DNA from: Streptomyces lydicus
Lineage (GTDB): Bacteria; Actinomycetota; Actinomycetes; Streptomycetales; Streptomycetaceae
Length of the DNA: 64,000 nt
Direction of reading: 5' to 3'
Assembly (NCBI RefSeq): GCF_004125265.1
Contig: NZ_RDTE01000003.1
Coordinates: 3,038,001-3,102,000 of the forward strand
Shown piece after piece: positions 46,391-55,028 of the stretch. A model generated the notes under the pieces. The model had not been told where the DNA came from and made no database searches. It saw nothing but the letters and a program-made list of their open reading frames with translations. Numbering within the stretch: position 1 is the stretch's first letter; each line of letters opens with the position of its first letter. A program made the translations under genes and the position numbers.

Positions 46391-47143
46391 CTACCTCACC
46401 GGCAGGTGATAGGTGACCCGGTACCGGTCGGCGAGGGTGATGACATCGGCCGTCTCGACCGGCCTGCCGCCCGCGAAGTACGTACGCGAGACGACCAGGA
46501 CGCCGTGCCCGGGGACCCCGCCCAGCGCCATGGCCTCCTCGGCCAGCGCGGGCCGCGCCCCGACCTCCTCGACGACGTTGTCCACCACCACATCGATCGC
46601 CGCCATCCGCTCGACCACCCCGCGCCCCGCCAGCGGCCCCTCCTCCGGCAGCATCACGGGCGTCCGTCCGGTCACCTCCAAGGGCTCCCAGGAGGTCGAG
46701 AGCATCGACGGCTCCCCCTCCGCGCGGAAGACATAGCGCGTCCGCATCACCTTGGCGTCCTGCGGGATGCGCAGCCGGGTGGCGATCGCCGCACCGGCCG
46801 GCTCCTGTTCGCTGTGGGACTCCCAGGTGCCCCGCACCCGCTCGTCCGTCTGCTCCTGCCGGAACGGCGTACAGCCGCCCGCCGAGTGGAAGCCGACGCG
46901 GGCGATACGGCGCGGGACGGGCTGTTCGCGTACGTAGGTGCCCGACCCCGAGCGACCCTCGACCAGCCCCTCGGCCATCAGGACCTTGCGCGCCTCGAGG
47001 GCGACGGTGTCCGAGACGCCGTACTCCTCGCGGATGCGCGCCTGGGAGGGAAGGCGGGTGTGCGGCGGCAGCACCCCGTCGACGATCTTCTGGCGCAGGT
47101 CGCCGGCGACGCGGAGGTACGCGGGCTGCTCACCGAAAGGCAC
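46391..47143 (-). CDS. GntR/UTRA (HutC-type) transcription regulator
   Basis: A 250-aa repressor-type protein. The winged helix is at the N-terminus (LRQKIVDGVLPPHTRLPS, then GVSDTVALEARKVLMAEGLV), and a UTRA ligand-binding domain covers ~85-245. GTG 47143 is chosen with GGGAGGGG close upstream. It is divergent from the PIG-L deacetylase gene, and a repeat-rich 500-bp gap lies between them. Ligand unknown; amino sugars or histidine-like compounds are typical of the family. Confidence 0.88.
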   Translation of the reverse strand: MPFGEQPAYLRVAGDLRQKIVDGVLPPHTRLPSQARIREEYGVSDTVALEARKVLMAEGLVEGRSGSGTYVREQPVPRRIARVGFHSAGGCTPFRQEQTDERVRGTWESHSEQEPAGAAIATRLRIPQDAKVMRTRYVFRAEGEPSMLSTSWEPLEVTGRTPVMLPEEGPLAGRGVVERMAAIDVVVDNVVEEVGARPALAEEAMALGGVPGHGVLVVSRTYFAGGRPVETADVITLADRYRVTYHLPVR

Positions 47144-47361
47144 ATGCCCCTCCCAACAGCTTGACGGTGAGCAACAGCGTGACAACCGCGCGTTGCCGAT
47201 CGCAAGCTTGGGCCAGATATTCACCTGATGTGATGAAACCCAGCTCAGCCCGTGTAAACGACCGAGGCTTGGCACCGTGGGTTCTCGTACCCCCACCCCG
47301 CGCCACCCCACCCTTCCTTTCCACCCGGTAGCCGCCGCCCATGCGTGTCACGATCGAAAAG

Positions 47362-47520
47362 GAAGCACGGTCGAGCCGGAGCGAGCAGCACGGCCGAGTC
47401 GGAGCCGGCAGCACGGTCGGGAGTCAGCAGCACGGTCGAGCCGGAGATCTGAGCCGCCCGAACGGCGCACGGCACACGGCCCGCGGCACGCACGGCACAC
47501 GGCACGCACGGCACATGGAA
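47362..47520. repeat. Degenerate CAGCACGGTCGAG and GGCACGCAC repeats
   Basis: Four imperfect copies of CAGCACGGTCGAGCCGGAG-like sequence begin near 47364, 47386, 47409 and 47428, followed by GGCACGCACGGCACAC-type units at 47485-47515. They lie in the 500-bp gap 47144-47643. The frame continuous with the deacetylase is open here, but its Arg/His/Gly-rich translation is not family sequence. Confidence 0.65.
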
Positions 47521-47643
47521 CCCACGGCAGGCCGCAGACGTCGGACAGCAGCCACAGCAGCCGGGACGGCACAGCACCCAGAAAGGCACAGCACCGGCAA
47601 CGGAACGCGGGACGCGGTATCAGGACGCGAAGGAAGGGACCCC

Positions 47644-48393
47644 ATGCCCGCCGAACCCCAGCTCTCCCCCATGCCCAAGGACTGGCAGCGGGCACTCGCC
47701 ATCGTCGCTCACCCCGACGACCTCGAATACGGCGCCGCGGCGGCCATCGCCGAATGGACGGCCGCGGGGCGCGAGGTCAGCTACCTCCTGGTCACCCGCG
47801 GTGAGGCAGGCATCGACGGACTCGCACCCAAGGAGGCCGCCGCGGTCCGCGAGACCGAACAGCGGGCCGGCGCCGCAGTGGTCGGCGTCCACACCGTCGA
47901 ATTCCTCGACCACCATCACGACGGCGTCATCGAGCCCGGCCTGGCGCTGCGCCGCGATCTGTCCGCGGCCGTCCGGCGCCACCGCCCCGAGTTGCTGCTC
48001 ACCCTCAACCACCACGACACCTGGGGCGGCGGCCACTGGAACAGCCCGGACCACCGGGTCGTCGGCCGCGCCGCCCTCGACGCCGCGGGCGACGCCGGCA
48101 ACCGCTGGATCTTCCCCGAACTCGCCGGCGCGAAGGGCCTGGCGCCCTGGAACGGCGTCCGCTGGGTGGCCGTGGCGGGCTCCCCGCACCCCACACACGC
48201 CGCGGAGGTCGGCCCCGGCATCGACCGCGCGGTCGACTCACTGGCGGCACACGGGGCGTACATCAGGGGCCTGCGCGGCGTCGAACAAGACCCCCGCGCG
48301 TACGCCCGCACCTTCATCGAGCAGATGCTGCGCACCGGCGGCGAACGCTACCGGGGCCGCCCCGCCACGCTCTTCCAGCTCTTTCCCCGCTGA
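47644..48393 (+). CDS. PIG-L family zinc deacetylase
   Basis: A 249-aa LmbE-like deacetylase. The zinc motif VAHPDDLEYG starts at residue 21, the segment LLVTRGEAGIDG follows, and NHHDTWGGGHWNSPDHR carries the third His ligand. It lacks the MshB-specific block, so a different N-acetyl-sugar substrate is likely. The ATG at 47644 has GGAAGG upstream. It is a paralogue of mshB in this window. Confidence 0.87.
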   Translation: MPAEPQLSPMPKDWQRALAIVAHPDDLEYGAAAAIAEWTAAGREVSYLLVTRGEAGIDGLAPKEAAAVRETEQRAGAAVVGVHTVEFLDHHHDGVIEPGLALRRDLSAAVRRHRPELLLTLNHHDTWGGGHWNSPDHRVVGRAALDAAGDAGNRWIFPELAGAKGLAPWNGVRWVAVAGSPHPTHAAEVGPGIDRAVDSLAAHGAYIRGLRGVEQDPRAYARTFIEQMLRTGGERYRGRPATLFQLFPR

Positions 48394-48507
48394 GGCGCCC
48401 GCCTGAGGCCCGCCAAGGGCCCTCTCGGCGCCTGGACGGCATCCCGCAGCGTGGTGCCGCGTACCGACGGGGGCCGCGCGCCGACGCACACCGACAGTGA
48501 CCGCCGC

Positions 48508-48562
48508 ACTCCCCCTTCCCCCCTTCCCCCTTCCTCCCCTCACCCCCTCCTCCCTCCCCTCC
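48508..48562. other. Polypyrimidine tract
   Basis: About 55 bp made almost only of C and T on the plus strand (CCCTTCCCC repeated), directly behind the methyltransferase stop. It may be simple slippage sequence or unusual structure; no gene or hairpin is seen. Confidence 0.6.
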
Positions 48563-49654
48563 TCACCCCTTCCGCGCCACGTAGTAGACGTTCAGGATGT
48601 CGCCCGGCACCTCCCGGGTTTCGACCTCGCCGAACCCGGCCTCCGCCAGCATCCGCAGCGCGGTCTGACGCCCCCAGGCCGTGCCCAGCCCCGCACCGCC
48701 CTCCGCGAGGGAAGCGGTCATGCAGTAGAAGACCGACAGGGCATAGAGGGTGGGCCCCAAGGGATGGCCGATGTTCTCGGACAGCTCGCTGGAGGCCGCG
48801 ATATCGCCCATCAGGAAGACCCCGTCGTCCCGCAGGCCGTTCGCGACGGCTGCCAGTGTGCGGGCGGGACGCGCCAGGTCGTGGATCACATCGAAGGCCG
48901 TGATCAGGTCGTAGGAACCGGTGAGTTCGGCCGTATCGGCCACCTCGAAACGGGCGTTGCCCAGCCCCCACCGCGCGGCCTCCGCCCGTGCCGTGGCGAT
49001 GCCGGCGGCGGAGATGTCCATCCCCACGAACCGGCTTCCGGGGAAGGCACGCGCCAGCAGGTTGACGGCATGCCCCTGCCCGGTGCCGATGTCCAAGGCG
49101 TCGATCCCGGAACGCAGTTGGTCCGTGAGCCCCGGCACCAGCGGCACGATCGTGCCGGTCAGTGCGGCGTCGTACACCCGCGCCGTCTCCTCGGCCTGCA
49201 CGTCCTGGAAGTGCGGATACGAGGAGTACGGCACCCCTCCGCCGGCCCGGAACGCCGCAAGGACCTCGTCCTCCACGTCACCCATCATCGCCAAGTACTG
49301 CATGAAGGCAGCCATGTTGTCCGGCCCCGCGGCCCGGGACAGCACGGCGGCGTGCTCGGGCGGCAGCCGGTAGCCACCGTCCTCGGGCGCGTACTCGACG
49401 ATGCCGCCGACCGTCATCCCGCCCAGCCACTCCCGTACATAGCGCTCGTCGAGCCCGGCCGCCTCGGCGATCTGCGCACTGGTCGCCGACGGCAGACCGG
49501 ACATCACCTCGAACAGGCCCGCGCGGTGGCCGAGGCTGCACAGATGCCCCAGACAGGCGTCGTTCAGCACCTGGAGCATCCGTCCGGTGAACTCCTCCTG
49601 CGGCACCGGATCCGGGCCTGCCGGATCCGGGCGCTCCGGGGTCCGCTCGCTCAT
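48563..49654 (-). CDS. Class I SAM-dependent methyltransferase
   Basis: A 363-aa protein. An N-terminal helical wHTH-like region (~20-95; AQIAEAAGLDERYVREWLGG) precedes a Rossmann methyltransferase domain with motif I LDIGTGQGHAVNLLA, acidic SAM loop GMDISAAGI and FDVIHDLARP. The layout matches the rv2258c-like family. An AGGAGGAAG ribosome site precedes the ATG. It is on its own between convergent and divergent neighbours. Substrate unknown. Confidence 0.83.
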   Translation of the reverse strand: MSERTPERPDPAGPDPVPQEEFTGRMLQVLNDACLGHLCSLGHRAGLFEVMSGLPSATSAQIAEAAGLDERYVREWLGGMTVGGIVEYAPEDGGYRLPPEHAAVLSRAAGPDNMAAFMQYLAMMGDVEDEVLAAFRAGGGVPYSSYPHFQDVQAEETARVYDAALTGTIVPLVPGLTDQLRSGIDALDIGTGQGHAVNLLARAFPGSRFVGMDISAAGIATARAEAARWGLGNARFEVADTAELTGSYDLITAFDVIHDLARPARTLAAVANGLRDDGVFLMGDIAASSELSENIGHPLGPTLYALSVFYCMTASLAEGGAGLGTAWGRQTALRMLAEAGFGEVETREVPGDILNVYYVARKG

Positions 49655-50083
49655 CGCCGCTTCCTCCTGACGCCGGAGTACGGTGCGCCCCGCCCGGAGC
49701 CCGGTGCGGCTCCCCCGCCGCCCGCCGCCCGCAGACCGCCGCGGCACAGCCGGGCACAGCGCGACGCAGCATGGCGCAGCACTCCCCGCCGAGCCGCCCC
49801 TCCCTCTAACACGCCACCCCTTTAGCGCACCTTGCCCCCTTTTCACCTCATCTCGATGCTACGCGGCAGCCTCGGAGCCTTCAGCACTCGCCCGCCGTCC
49901 CGGCCGCGCTCGCCCCGCCGTCCCGGCCGTGCGCACGCCGCCGTCCCGGCTGATTCCTGTGGGCCGTCGGTGGCAAAGCGGCCCGCGCCCGCTTGTGCCT
50001 GCCGCCGCCCACCGCCCCCGCGCCGCACAATCGCCCCGGTCACCACGTACGGCAGCATCTCGGCGGACAGAGGAGAACGGCCC
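49655..50083. other. 429-bp divergent region with short CCGTCCCGGCCG repeats
   Basis: Between the methyltransferase and carbonic anhydrase genes. Imperfect copies of CCGTCCCGGC(C/T)G occur at about 49894-49950. No gene is supported, and no clear promoter elements were identified. Confidence 0.5.
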
Positions 50084-50824
50084 ATGGACGCAACGGGACA
50101 TCCGGATCGCAGAACGGTGCTCGCCGGCGGCGTCGCGGCCGCCGCCACCCTGGCGGGCTGCGCCTCGACCAGCACCGCCCCGGTGGCGGACCAGGCATCG
50201 CCGTCACCGTCGCCACGGCCGACCACGCCCGCCGCGGCGTTCAAGCGGCTGATGGACGGCAACGCCCGCTGGGTGAGCGGAGACCTCCAGCACCCCGACC
50301 GGGACCCGAGCCGCCGCGAGTTCGTGGCCCAGAAGCAGGTGCCCTTCGGCTCGGTCCTCTCCTGCATCGACTCCCGGGTGCCGCCCGAGCTCCTCTTCGA
50401 CACCGGACTGGGCGACCTCTACGTGATGCGCACGGGCGGGGAGGCGGTCGGCCCGGTGGTCACGGGCTCGGTGGAGTACGGCCCCATGACGAGCGGCACC
50501 CCCCTCATCGTGGTCCTCGGACACCAGCGCTGCGGCGCCGTCGAGGCGTCCTACAAGTCCCTCCGTGACGGCAAACCCCTGCCCGGCAACCTGGAGGCGA
50601 TCGCCCGGGCGCTGCGGCCGGCGTACGAGCAGACGGTCCGCCAGGGCGGCGGCGACGACCCGGTCGACACCATGGCCCGCAACCAGGTCAAACTGACCGC
50701 CGCCAATCTGCGCTCCAACCAGGACCTGGCCCCCCTCGTGGCCAAGGGCCGCCTCGCCGTGGTGGGCGCCTACTACTCCCTGGACACCGGCAAGGTGGAA
50801 GTCCTGGCCGGCGCACCGTCCTGA
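50084..50824 (+). CDS. Exported lipoprotein beta-carbonic anhydrase
   Basis: A 246-aa protein. The N-terminus RRTVLAGGVAAAATLAGC carries twin Arg and a lipobox, with lipidated C26, so it is probably a surface lipoprotein, perhaps Tat-exported. The beta-CA zinc ligands are C94 (SCIDSR), H147 and C150 (LGHQRCGAVEA), and the D96-R98 dyad is present. It is expected to interconvert CO2 and bicarbonate outside the membrane. AGGAG precedes ATG 50084. Confidence 0.88.
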   Translation: MDATGHPDRRTVLAGGVAAAATLAGCASTSTAPVADQASPSPSPRPTTPAAAFKRLMDGNARWVSGDLQHPDRDPSRREFVAQKQVPFGSVLSCIDSRVPPELLFDTGLGDLYVMRTGGEAVGPVVTGSVEYGPMTSGTPLIVVLGHQRCGAVEASYKSLRDGKPLPGNLEAIARALRPAYEQTVRQGGGDDPVDTMARNQVKLTAANLRSNQDLAPLVAKGRLAVVGAYYSLDTGKVEVLAGAPS

Positions 50825-50896
50825 CCGGAGGGGCAGGCCCACTCCGACGTCGATGATCTCGTAGCCCCAGCCCCGCCGACTCGCTACGGTTGAGCC

Positions 50897-51478
50897 ATGA
50901 CCGCACTGCCCGACTGGATGCGCCCGCCCCGCGCGGAAGGCTGGTTCGCGGAGGACCTGGACCGCCTCCCCGAGGCGCCCCGCCACACCGAGCTCATCGA
51001 CGGAGCGCTCGTCTTCATGATGTCCCCCCAGCGGTCGTGGCACGGCCGTCTCGTCACCGGCCTCACTGTGGCTCTCATGGATCAGGCCCCCGACGGCATC
51101 GAGGTCGAGCGGGAGATGACCATCCGCCTCGACGCTCGCAACCGTCCGGAACCTGACCTGCTGCTGACCACGGCTGCGTACGAGGCGGACCGCACCTGGT
51201 TCGCCCCGGAGGACGTCCTGCTCGTCATCGAGGTCGTCTCCCCCGAATCCGCCCATCGCGACCGCACCGTCAAGCTCCGCAAGTACGCCGAAGCCGGAAT
51301 CCCCCACTACTGGTGCATCGAGGACGAGGACTCCGTCCCTGCCGTACACGTCTACGAGCTCGACGAACCGACCCGCTCCTACGCACCGGCCGGAATCTTC
51401 CGCCACACACTCCAACGGCCCCTGCCGTTCGAAATCAGCCTCGATCTGGACAAGCTAGCCCCGGGCCGGCCCGGCTGA
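50897..51478 (+). CDS. Uma2 family (DUF820) putative nuclease
   Basis: A 193-aa PD-(D/E)XK-fold protein. The core residues are visible in HTELIDGALV, RPEPDLLLT and VIEVVSPESAHRDRTVKLRKYAEAG, followed by IPHYWCIE. The family is abundant in Streptomyces and cyanobacteria, and its function is not established. It lies on the plus strand, convergent with the ATPase gene. Confidence 0.85.
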   Translation: MTALPDWMRPPRAEGWFAEDLDRLPEAPRHTELIDGALVFMMSPQRSWHGRLVTGLTVALMDQAPDGIEVEREMTIRLDARNRPEPDLLLTTAAYEADRTWFAPEDVLLVIEVVSPESAHRDRTVKLRKYAEAGIPHYWCIEDEDSVPAVHVYELDEPTRSYAPAGIFRHTLQRPLPFEISLDLDKLAPGRPG

Positions 51479-51601
51479 GACCACGGTGCGAGGTCAGCAC
51501 CACATCGGCGCGAGAAGAAGGCAAAGGAGGCAGGCCCTCCCCGTCCGGTCGCTCTGCCCTTCGCGGTCACCAGCTCCCACCCCTCGCCTGCCGTCCACCA
51601 C

Positions 51602-53020
51602 TCACAGCGGCCAAGCGGTCAGCAAATCGCCGGGGCCGTAGGCGGCATCGAGCCCCGGACAGCCGACTCCGCTACGCGAGACCGCCACGACGGGGACAGG
51701 TTCATCGGTGAGCGCAGCCCGGTGCCGATGGAGAGCTGCCAAGTCGTGCCGGTCGAAGGGCGACTGCTCCAGCCACTTGATGGAGCCGACGAAGAGCAGC
51801 TCCTTGGCGATGGGAGCCCTGTCGGCACCAACGATGTCGATCTCCACGTCGTTGGTGCGGGTCCAGTAGCCGCCCACCGCGGGGGCCGCGGGCAGCCTGT
51901 CATCGGGCAGCACCCGCGCCAGCGCCTCGCGGACAACGGGCTCGACGGCCCGGCCCCGCCAGCTGGTCCAGTTCTCCCGGATGCGCGCCAAGGTCAGATC
52001 ACCCCGCCCCCGCTCGATCTCCTCCATGGACGGGCCGAGCAGGTGCAGCCAAAACCGCAGGTAGGGATCGGTCACCCGATAACGACGGTCCTTGGACGGA
52101 CGCAGCGATACGGGCAGCTCCGCAGCGACGATCCGCTTGCCCGTAAGCAGCTCCAGCGCTCGCTGCAGCGGGGTGGCCCCGATTCCGCCGGCCGCACGGG
52201 CGATGTTGGTGAAGGTCCGCTCACCACTGCCGATAGCCGCCAGCACCTTACGCGCCTGAGCCTGCGGGGGGAATTCGGCAGCCAGTGAACGCTCGGCCGA
52301 CACCAGCAGGGCCGAGACCGGGTCACTCAGCGCCTCACCGAGGAAATCCCACAGCCCTGCACCGCGCGGCCACTCCGCACAGATCAGCGGCAGCCCGCCG
52401 GTGACCAGCGCGGCATCGAAGGCTTCCGCCGGTTCCAACCCGAGCATCTGCCCCACCTCGGCGGGGTTCAGCGGCCCCAGCACCATCTCCCGGCCGCGCT
52501 GATGGAAGGGACGTCCGTAGCTGTTCAGGGCCTCCATCATCGACAGATCGGAGCCGATGAGGACCAGCAGCACCGGCTTGGTCTCCAGCACCCGGTCCCA
52601 GGCCCGTTGCAGCATCCCCTCAAAGGCGCCATCGGCGTCCATCAGGTACGGCACCTCGTCGACGACCAGCACGCTCGCCCGGTCGGCGGACAGCGCTGCG
52701 GCAAGCACATCGAACGCGGCATCCCAGCTCTCCGGCCGCGCGGCGGCCACCAGCCCCGCCAACGGCAGTGTCGATGCTTGGGCGTCCCGGGCCAGCCGTG
52801 CCAGATCATCCCTGGGGGACGCACCAGTCGCCGCGTAGAACAAGAAGGGCGCTCCGGAGCGCTCCGCAAACCGCTCGACCAGCCGCGACTTGCCCACCCG
52901 GCGCCGACCGCGCAACATCACGCACCGACCGGGCCGCTCCCCGCCAACCCCTGCCGCCACCTTCTGCAGCTCTCGCTCCAACGTCGCCAGCTCCTGGCGA
53001 CGGCCCACGAAGTCCGCCAT
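51602..53020 (-). CDS. Archaeal-type AAA ATPase with DUF234-like nuclease end
   Basis: A 472-aa protein. The N-terminal FVGRRQELATLERELQ leads to Walker A GRRRVGKSRLV and Walker B VLVVDEVPYLM. A winged-helix region is near 270-310. The C-terminal domain includes PYLRFWLHLL and an E-x-D...S-x-K core (NDVEIDIVG, then FVGSIKWLE) like the DUF234 / PD-(D/E)XK region of archaeal ATPases. The ATG at 53020 is chosen because GGAGG lies nine bases upstream. Family members are often on mobile DNA; their function is unclear. Confidence 0.82.
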   Translation of the reverse strand: MADFVGRRQELATLERELQKVAAGVGGERPGRCVMLRGRRRVGKSRLVERFAERSGAPFLFYAATGASPRDDLARLARDAQASTLPLAGLVAAARPESWDAAFDVLAAALSADRASVLVVDEVPYLMDADGAFEGMLQRAWDRVLETKPVLLVLIGSDLSMMEALNSYGRPFHQRGREMVLGPLNPAEVGQMLGLEPAEAFDAALVTGGLPLICAEWPRGAGLWDFLGEALSDPVSALLVSAERSLAAEFPPQAQARKVLAAIGSGERTFTNIARAAGGIGATPLQRALELLTGKRIVAAELPVSLRPSKDRRYRVTDPYLRFWLHLLGPSMEEIERGRGDLTLARIRENWTSWRGRAVEPVVREALARVLPDDRLPAAPAVGGYWTRTNDVEIDIVGADRAPIAKELLFVGSIKWLEQSPFDRHDLAALHRHRAALTDEPVPVVAVSRSGVGCPGLDAAYGPGDLLTAWPL

Positions 53021-53089
53021 GTCCACCGACCTCCACGCGTGACACTAACGGCGATGTTACTAACATAGACATTAGTGTCGACTTTCGCT

Positions 53090-53320
53090 CGCAAGCACGG
53101 ATCGTGGATCTGCGTTTCGAGGAGGTGGTAGGCAATCTCACCCTTGAGCGCGGACTCCGGCAGCAGCTCGACCACATGTTGAAGTAGCCCACGCTCGCCA
53201 GTCAGCCGGAGGCCGTCGACCCGGACGCGGCAACCAACTCGTCGATCAGCCGACCGCCTTCGCCCACCGCGGCGCGATCGACAGAGTCCCCTCCCCCATT
53301 CTCGATCACTTTGCCCCGAG
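53090..53320 (-). pseudogene. Remnant of an IS256-family transposase N-terminus
   Basis: Read on the minus strand, one frame gives a start-like region through GEGGRLIDELVAASGS and a second, shifted frame continues VDGLRLTGERGLLQHVVELL and PESALKGEIAYHLLETQIHDP. Together they match the N-terminal pattern of Streptomyces IS256 transposases (RLIDELVA, LTGEGGLLQQL, LESALEGEI, HDP). One frameshift near 53220 and loss of everything downstream, including the DDE residues, make it a relic. The surrounding 53321-53582 has no recognisable gene. Confidence 0.55.
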
Positions 53321-53582
53321 CGCGGCCGACTCCGGACACGGCGAGGGACGGACAAGAACAACGGAGAACGGAAGAGGCAACGGACAACACCGTCGAACGG
53401 GAGACACGCAGCCACAACCATCGACCACGAAGCACCGATGGCCGCGGGGAGCTAACATCTGGTCGAGCTTCGTTCCGGACTGCAAGGGGTTGTCATCGCT
53501 GGCGAAGGGACGCTGCAAGAAGATTTGGGCGATGCCGGGAATCACCTGACAGTTCAGGCACAGATCCGGTAGCTATATCCAG

Positions 53583-54173
53583 GTGCACGACTCCGCAGAG
53601 ACTCCCGAGGTCGACGACCGGGCCGCTGCTGGGCCTATGGAAGCCCCACGCAAGGACGGCATAAGGAAGCGCGTTGCCGGCGCCACCATGAAGGCCGGGA
53701 AGGGCTTCCTCAAGGACGACAGGTTCGTCGCCGCGGACTTCGTCGCGACGACCGTCTTGCTGAAAGCTCTCGCCAATAGGCAGGGCACCAACAAGGACAT
53801 CGAGAACTTCGAGCTGCTGCCCGACGCTGGCGCCGAGGACTTCGACCCGGCCCATACCGCTGTAGCCGATGGCCAGCCTCACCGACCTCCTGTATTGCAT
53901 CCAGTAGCCGGGAGCTTGGTGAAGCTCTCCCCTGGTGAACGAGCAGCCGAGGAAAACAAGGCGAAGCGCAAGGAGGACACGGGGAATGACCTCCCTCCTG
54001 GATACAAATGTCGTCCACCGCATTTCAGAGGCGGCCCCTCGGAAGGTCAGGATCCCCCTCAAGCCGCAGCCTGTGCGTTGGGGAGCGCTGTCCTTGCCGG
54101 TCGTTCTCGTCAGTGCCAGCGGAGGCGATGCAGAACGCTCGCGCCGTCGCTGACCTACGGTTACGTGGCTTGA
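53583..54173 (+). pseudogene. Decayed hypothetical gene
   Basis: The first ~95 codons have the high third-position GC of real Streptomyces genes and read like protein (MKAGKGFLKDDRFVAADFV, TTVLLKALANRQGTNKDIEN). After about position 53,880 third-position GC falls sharply and the translation becomes Pro/Arg-rich, suggesting a frameshift. The GTG start lacks a good ribosome site. The family is not recognised. Confidence 0.35.
53986..54153 (+). pseudogene. Fragment resembling a PIN-domain (VapC) toxin start
   Basis: ATG 53986 has an AAGGAGG ribosome site and encodes MTSLLDTNVVHRISEA, matching the first strand and catalytic Asp of PIN-domain toxins. The other acidic catalytic residues are missing and the rest is not PIN-like, so only the N-terminus survives. 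Confidence 0.4.
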
Positions 54174-54189
54174 CGTGGCGCACGAGAGT

Positions 54190-54300
54190 CTATGGTCGGC
54201 ACTCCATGGCGCCATTACAGCGCTGGAGCAGCGCCTTCAACTCCGGGTGCACAGGGAACCCAAGACCGGCTTCAAGCTGAGCCAGTTTATTCTTCCTCGA
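54190..54300 (-). pseudogene. Fragment resembling a SUKH (SMI1/KNR4) immunity protein
   Basis: The minus-strand frame reads LAQLEAGLGFPVHPELKALL then QRCNGAMECRP and a stop, matching the first helices of SMI1/KNR4 proteins (LGF.L...LRALL..HNG). The rest of the domain is absent. SUKH proteins commonly neutralise polymorphic toxins, and an RHS toxin module lies just upstream on the same strand. Confidence 0.45.
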
Positions 54301-54633
54301 AGGCCCCCAGCTCAAAGCACATACGCCCTCCGCCAGCGGGTCGGCAGAAGTCAGCACACAACCCGGAAACGGCCTGAATCCGCAGGAAAAACAGGAAGGG
54401 GCCAGAGCTGAAGATCTGACCCCTGACCTCGGGGCTCTTGCCCTGACCAGCAATTTCGGCCGATCAAGGAATCAGGCACTACACATTGAACCGGAATGTC
54501 GACGCCTCGGCAGTGACCGGCGGGAACGCCCCGACGCAGCGTCCGATCCAGCGGGCACCCAGCAGTCGGTTCCGTAAAGGGTTCGCGGGCTCGCATCCGC
54601 GCATCCCCTTGATCCGGTCGCGACCGGATGAAA

Positions 54634-55023
54634 TCAGTCTTTCGAGACCATGGAGATGCCACCCGAAGCGATGGAGAAAATTCTCGCAAACGCCTTTCTC
54701 ACCTCCGGATCTCGATCAATCCTTTCCAGCGACGCGAGCACCTCTGGGGCGATGTCGATCGTTGTCACTCCTCCTGCGGTGTCCCCCTTTGCCGACGGGA
54801 AAAGCACGAGGCATCGATAGGAGCGAACGTCACCATTTCGCCCCTCCCGCAAGATGGGGCAGAGAAATACGGCGGCCTCCTTCACCTGCCCACGGAGGGA
54901 CTCTTCAGATGACCACCGCGTTGCCCATCCTTCCCTCTCTGCCCGCAACTGCAGTTCAAGCAGATCCGCGAAGCGGACCTGGCACACGCGAAAATCAGGA
55001 TCTGAAGACCGGACGAGTGACAT
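54634..55023 (-). CDS. Candidate immunity protein for the RHS toxin
   Basis: A 129-aa protein of no recognised family, soluble and mixed alpha/beta in composition (VRFADLLELQLRAEREG, VTTIDIAPEVLASLERIDRD). It starts five bases after the RHS toxin stop, and its ribosome site (GGCGGGGAG) lies inside the last codons of the toxin, so it is translationally coupled. The position directly behind the toxin tip, small size and lower GC are those of polymorphic-toxin immunity genes. The function is inferred from position only. Confidence 0.6.
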   Translation of the reverse strand: MSLVRSSDPDFRVCQVRFADLLELQLRAEREGWATRWSSEESLRGQVKEAAVFLCPILREGRNGDVRSYRCLVLFPSAKGDTAGGVTTIDIAPEVLASLERIDRDPEVRKAFARIFSIASGGISMVSKD

Positions 55024-55028
55024 AGGCG

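Noticed and set aside
47341..47643. N-terminal extension of the PIG-L deacetylase
   Set aside because: The frame is open but the translation is repeat-derived Arg/His/Gly sequence; ATG 47644 has a good ribosome site and begins the family sequence.
53493..54215. A 240-codon minus-strand frame opposite the decayed gene
   Set aside because: Third-position GC favours the plus strand in the first part, and the minus translation has no motif; treated as shadow.
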